Positions 6,380-9,134 of a stretch of DNA of 9,134 nucleotides are shown here, piece by piece. A program made the translations under genes and the position numbers. The notes under the pieces were generated by a model. That model was not told the DNA's origin and made no database searches. It saw only the letters and a list, made by a program, of their open reading frames with translations. How positions within the stretch are numbered: the stretch's first letter is position 1; each line of letters begins with the position of its first letter. The DNA is from Bacillota bacterium (lineage in GTDB: Bacteria > Bacillota > Clostridia > Oscillospirales > Acutalibacteraceae), in contig JAEZRH010000163.1 of NCBI GenBank assembly GCA_023412845.1, positions 1 to 9,134 on the forward strand. The letters are read 5' to 3'.

Positions 6380-6396
6380 TAGTCCACCTAACTAAT
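6378..6396. promoter_or_regulatory. Putative MarR operator over the -10 box and start site
   Basis: ATTAGT (6378-6383) and ACTAAT (6391-6396) form an inverted repeat with a 7-bp centre. MarR proteins commonly bind pseudo-palindromes of about this length and TAGT/ACTA character that overlap their own promoters. Its position would block RNA polymerase, so autorepression relieved by a ligand is expected. Confidence 0.65.
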
Positions 6397-6408
6397 AGGA
6401 AACATAAA

Positions 6409-6429
6409 TATTATTTTCTCTAAATAATA
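6409..6429 (+). repeat. AT-rich inverted repeat in the marR leader
   Basis: TATTATTT (6409-6416) and AAATAATA (6422-6429) are perfect 8-bp arms around TCTCT, ending where the AAGGGGGTG ribosome binding site begins. It could be a second regulator site or a weak RNA hairpin affecting translation of marR. Confidence 0.4.
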
Positions 6430-6443
6430 AGGGGGTGCTGTTT

Positions 6444-6932
6444 ATGCCGAAGCAAACGGATCTGGATTCGGTCGCTGAAAATATGATCCGTGCGTTCTTC
6501 CAGTTCAAGAAGCTGCACCGGGAAGAAAACAGGCCGGAATTCGATCCCCGGCGGCCTCTCCATGGGCTGAGGGGCAGCGAGATCATGCTGCTGTTTGTGC
6601 TGAACGAGGCCCAAAACCGTTTTCCTGAGGGGGTACCCGTTTCCGAACTGAGCAAGACTCTTTCCGTAAGGCCACCTTCCATCACGCCGCTTCTTACCGG
6701 TCTGGAAGAGAAAGAGCTGCTGGAACGCACGATGGACAAAAACGACCGCCGCATCGTGCGCGTCCGGCTGAAGGAAAAGGGGCAAAAGATAGTCGAGGAG
6801 CAGAAGCTCCACATGGTAGAAAGGTTCCGCGGGCTTGTCGAATATCTGGGGGTCGAAAAGAGCATCATGCTCACGGAGCTGATCAACGAGGCGTTTCAGT
6901 ACATCCAAATCAAACATGAGCACGGCAAATGA
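6444..6932 (+). CDS. MarR-family transcriptional regulator of the downstream exporter
   Basis: DNA-binding dimer expected to repress this operon until a small molecule binds. The product is 162 residues, normal for MarR. The start is ATG at 6444, because AAGGGGGTG (6429-6437) lies 6 nt upstream; the in-frame GTG at 6435 is part of that site. The winged helix-turn-helix shows as GVPVSELSKTLSVRPPSITP (63-82) followed by LLTGLEEKELLERTMDKNDR. The wing carries the hallmark DKNDRRIVRVRLKEKG (98-113). Helices at both ends (about 8-25 and 114-160) would form the dimer interface. It is the first gene of an operon with two ABC half-transporters: the next start is 42 bp downstream, and an inverted repeat overlaps the promoter. 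The ligand cannot be told from sequence. MarR next to an LmrCD-type exporter usually means drug- or toxin-induced efflux. Confidence 0.93.
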   Translation: MPKQTDLDSVAENMIRAFFQFKKLHREENRPEFDPRRPLHGLRGSEIMLLFVLNEAQNRFPEGVPVSELSKTLSVRPPSITPLLTGLEEKELLERTMDKNDRRIVRVRLKEKGQKIVEEQKLHMVERFRGLVEYLGVEKSIMLTELINEAFQYIQIKHEHGK

Positions 6933-6934
6933 GC

Positions 6935-6948
6935 AAAACCGCGGTTTT
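6935..6948. repeat. 14-bp palindrome between marR and the first exporter gene
   Basis: AAAACCGCGGTTTT is a perfect palindrome starting 2 bp after the marR stop codon. As RNA it gives only a 5-bp stem with a 4-nt loop. It might lower expression past marR slightly or bind a dimeric protein, but neither is shown. Confidence 0.4.
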
Positions 6949-6974
6949 CCGCATTGCAGCAACAGAGGTGTGAA

Positions 6975-8702
6975 ATGATCAAGATATACCGGAATCTCAG
7001 GCCGTACCTGTTACAGCTGGTCGGTATCCTGATTCTGCAGACGGTCCAGGTGATCGCAAATCTGTATCTTCCGAACCTGATGTCCGATATCACAAACTAC
7101 GGGATTTTAAAAGACGACGTCGGCTATATCTGGCAGACGGGCGGCAAAATGCTGCTCGTCTCCGCCATCGGCGTCGTCTCCGCCATCGTATCGAGCTATC
7201 TGGCGTCCACAACCGCCATGGGCCTCGGCAAAATCCTGCGCAACAGGATTTTCCGCAGGATCGAGGATTTCTCCCTGCATGAGTTTGACCAGTTCGGTGC
7301 GTCGACCCTCATTACGCGCACTACAAACGACATCGTTCAAATCCAGTTTGTAACGTTCATGATGCTGAACATGCTGATCTCTTCCCCCATCACCGCCGTG
7401 GGAGGGACCATTCTGGCCTTCCGCCAGGACCCGGGCATGACCTTTATCCTTGCGTATGCGCTGCCGGTCGTCGCTCTTCTGATCGGGATCATCGCCTGGA
7501 GGGGAATCCCGCTGTTCAAGGTCGTTCAGAAAAAGATCGACCGCCTCAACCTTGTTCTTCGTGAAAAGCTAACCGGCGTGCGGGTCATCCGCGCGTTCAA
7601 CCGGATGGACCACGAGGGCAGGCGGTTTGACGAAGCGAGCCGTGACCTCACGAAAACTTATATCAAGGTCAACCGCATCATGGCTTTTCTGATGCCGTCC
7701 CTGATGATGCTGATGAACCTTGTCACTCTCAGCATCTTGTGGTTCGGCGCTATCAAAATCGGAGACGGCAGCACCAACATCGGCAACCTGATGGCGTTCA
7801 TGCAGTACGCCCTGCAGATCCTCATCTCCCTGCTGATGTTCTCGATGTTGTTCATTCTGGTTCCGCGCGCGCAGGCGGCGGCGGTAAGGCTTAACGAGGT
7901 CTTTGAAACAAAGCCGGAGATCGTCGACCCGGAAACCCCGGTCCACGCGGATTCCGAAGCGGGTTACGTCGAATTCCGGAACGTCACGTTCCGTTACCAC
8001 GGCGCCGAGATGCCGGCCGTCAGCAACATCACCTTCTCTGCAAAACCGGGTGAGACCACGGCGATCATCGGCGGAACCGGCAGCGGAAAGTCCACCATCG
8101 TCAACATGATCCCCAGATTCTACGACCCGGACGAAGGCGCGGTGCTGGTCGACGGCGGCGATGTGCGCGCCATGACTCAGGAGGAACTGCGTGCGAAGAT
8201 CGGCTTTGTCCCGCAGAAGGCGATTCTGTTTACCGGAACCATCGCCGACAATCTGCGGTACGGCAAACCGGATGCAAGCGAGGGGGATGTGGCTCACGCC
8301 GCCGAGGTCGCCCAGGCCTCGGAATTCATCGGCAGCATGAAGGATTCCTACGACACCATGCTGTCGGAAGGCGGGCTCAATCTTTCCGGCGGGCAGAAGC
8401 AGCGCCTCTCCATTGCGCGCGCGCTAATCCGCAGACCTGAGATCTACGTGTTCGACGACGCTTTTTCCGCCCTTGATTTCAAGACCGACGCAAGACTGCG
8501 CGCCGCACTGAAAAGAGAGACCTTGCAGGCTACCGTGATCCTTGTGGCGCAGCGCGTCGGAACGGTCATGGATGCGGACCGCATCATCGTACTCGACGAA
8601 GGGAAGGTCGCGGGCATCGGCACCCACCGCGAACTGATGAAGGACTGCGAGGTTTACCGCGAGATCGTATCGTCGCAGCTGACAGAGGAGGAACTGGCAT
8701 GA
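6975..8702 (+). CDS. ABC exporter half-transporter, degenerate-site subunit (LmrC/BmrC/TM287 type)
   Basis: Membrane-spanning ATPase that should pair with the next gene product to export drugs, lipids or peptides. The 575-residue protein starts at ATG 6975 with AGAGGTG 4 nt upstream; the in-frame TTG at 6954 is less likely. The type I exporter membrane domain (about 1-310) has six predicted helices, and the nucleotide-binding domain spans about 330-575. Motifs: Walker A GGTGSGKST (366-374), Q-loop Gln414, canonical signature LSGGQ (470-474), Walker B YVFDD (491-495), D-loop SALD (498-501). Two catalytic positions are changed: the residue after the Walker B Asp is Asp495, not Glu, and the switch His is Gln526 (VAQR). 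This pair of changes marks the non-hydrolysing site subunit of heterodimeric exporters such as LmrCD and TM287/288. It overlaps the next gene by 4 nt (ATGA), implying coupled translation and equal amounts. The substrate is unknown. Confidence 0.95.
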   Translation: MIKIYRNLRPYLLQLVGILILQTVQVIANLYLPNLMSDITNYGILKDDVGYIWQTGGKMLLVSAIGVVSAIVSSYLASTTAMGLGKILRNRIFRRIEDFSLHEFDQFGASTLITRTTNDIVQIQFVTFMMLNMLISSPITAVGGTILAFRQDPGMTFILAYALPVVALLIGIIAWRGIPLFKVVQKKIDRLNLVLREKLTGVRVIRAFNRMDHEGRRFDEASRDLTKTYIKVNRIMAFLMPSLMMLMNLVTLSILWFGAIKIGDGSTNIGNLMAFMQYALQILISLLMFSMLFILVPRAQAAAVRLNEVFETKPEIVDPETPVHADSEAGYVEFRNVTFRYHGAEMPAVSNITFSAKPGETTAIIGGTGSGKSTIVNMIPRFYDPDEGAVLVDGGDVRAMTQEELRAKIGFVPQKAILFTGTIADNLRYGKPDASEGDVAHAAEVAQASEFIGSMKDSYDTMLSEGGLNLSGGQKQRLSIARALIRRPEIYVFDDAFSALDFKTDARLRAALKRETLQATVILVAQRVGTVMDADRIIVLDEGKVAGIGTHRELMKDCEVYREIVSSQLTEEELA

Positions 8703-9134
8703 GCGAAGCAAGTAAAAAAAATGCTGCGCCGCCGCGCACATTCGGCGGCGGCCACGGCCGCGGCGGTCCTCCCATGGCAATGAAGGCGGAAAAGGCTAAG
8801 GATTTCCGCGGCACGGTCAGGCGCCTGCTGCGCTATTTAAAGCCGCAGAGGGTCAACCTTTCGGTCGTCCTCGTATTCGCGCTCCTCAGCACCGCGTTTA
8901 CCGTTCTGGGCCCGAAAATCACGGGCAACGCCATGAACCAGGTGACGGACGGCTTCATCTCACAATCGATCGTGAACGGAATCGACAAAGCGCAGCCGGA
9001 CCTGAAAACGGCGGTCCAGGCATATGACGACGCGCAGCAGGCAGCGGTCAAGACGGCGGATGCCAAAGTGGAAGAGTCGTTTTCCTCCACGCTTTCCGCC
9101 CAGAAGCAGAAAGCCAACGATGCCGCCCTAAAAG
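8699..9134 (+). CDS. Second ABC exporter half-transporter, N-terminal part only (window edge)
   Basis: Starts at ATG 8699, overlapping the previous stop as ATGA, with GGAGG 7 nt upstream, and runs open off the window end (145 residues seen). Residues 1-35 are a soluble Gly/His/Arg-rich tail (GGGHGRGGPP). DFRGTVRRLLRYLKPQR is the elbow helix seen before the first membrane helix of type I exporters, and about 52-70 is that helix (LSVVLVFALLSTAFTVLGPK). After GNAMNQVTDGF the chain does not return quickly to the membrane. At least 55 hydrophilic Ala/Lys/Gln/Asp-rich, helix-prone residues follow, predicted to lie outside the membrane. The nucleotide-binding domain is outside the window; as partner of a degenerate subunit it should carry Glu and His at the catalytic positions. 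The family call rests on position and the N-terminal pattern. Confidence 0.88.
   Translation, partial: MSEASKKNAAPPRTFGGGHGRGGPPMAMKAEKAKDFRGTVRRLLRYLKPQRVNLSVVLVFALLSTAFTVLGPKITGNAMNQVTDGFISQSIVNGIDKAQPDLKTAVQAYDDAQQAAVKTADAKVEESFSSTLSAQKQKANDAALK

Larger units (their letters stand above)
6110..6443. other. Divergent intergenic region between proC and the MarR-exporter operon
   Basis: A 334-bp stretch without a gene. From left to right it holds the proC leader and promoter (6195-6224), a GC-rich segment with nothing recognisable (about 6225-6290), a 12-bp palindrome (6299-6310), the marR promoter (6351-6379), an inverted repeat over its start site (6378-6396), and an AT-rich inverted repeat before the marR ribosome binding site. 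The proC leader also has a short GCCC/GGGC stem (6162-6159 with 6150-6147) followed by GTTTTT, too weak to call a terminator. Confidence 0.7.

Noticed and set aside
7569..8297. Minus-strand open frame of 242 codons opposite the first exporter gene
   Set aside because: It mirrors the conserved exporter reading frame, and its low-complexity His/Asp/Arg composition is typical of a shadow frame.
1..9134. CRISPR array, toxin-antitoxin pair or phage-defence genes
   Set aside because: No regularly spaced repeats were seen, and no reading frame has motifs of these systems. The only unassigned real gene is the 71-residue one beside the recombinase, and nothing in it suggests a toxin or antitoxin.

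Overview
The window looks like a Gram-positive, Clostridia-type chromosome (Firmicutes; possibly an Oscillospiraceae/Ruminococcaceae-like fermenter). The signs are strong AGGAGG-type ribosome binding sites, sigma-A promoters close to consensus, U-tract terminators, an iron-dependent alcohol dehydrogenase, and a MarR-controlled heterodimeric ABC exporter of the LmrCD/BmrCD/TM287-288 type. The lineage is inferred from gene types and signals, not from a marker gene.

Left part (1 to about 3600) is mobile DNA. A nearly complete IS1182-like insertion sequence with perfect 31-bp inverted repeats (2-32 and 1537-1567) carries a transposase on the minus strand. One in-frame amber codon (1147-1145) splits it at the conserved STIS-Q-NRRRRF motif. 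Right of it lie a short hairpin, an unrecognised 71-residue gene and a 546-residue large serine recombinase of the TnpX/CisA type. The last two look like one end of a larger integrative element whose remainder would lie left of the window. The recombinase ends about 70 bp from a chromosomal tRNA pair.

Middle part (about 3610-6225) is chromosome, all on the minus strand: tRNA-Ser(GCU) and tRNA-Ser(UGA) with their own promoter and terminator, an iron-containing alcohol dehydrogenase, and proC. The dehydrogenase has a consensus promoter just after the proC stop codon. A strand-specific 18-bp hairpin with a U-rich tail lies between that promoter and the dehydrogenase start, so it may act both as proC terminator and as a leader attenuator.

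Right part (about 6300-9134) is a plus-strand operon: a MarR regulator followed by two ABC exporter half-transporters, the second cut by the window edge. An inverted repeat overlaps the -10 and start region of the marR promoter, as expected for autorepression. The first half-transporter has the non-catalytic residues (Asp for Glu after Walker B, Gln for the switch His) that mark the degenerate subunit of a heterodimer. The second has a long hydrophilic, helix-prone insertion after its first membrane segment.

I found no CRISPR array, defence system or clearly new type of system. The items most worth a second look are the hairpin in the dehydrogenase leader, the unrecognised small gene next to the recombinase, the amber-split transposase, and the exporter insertion.
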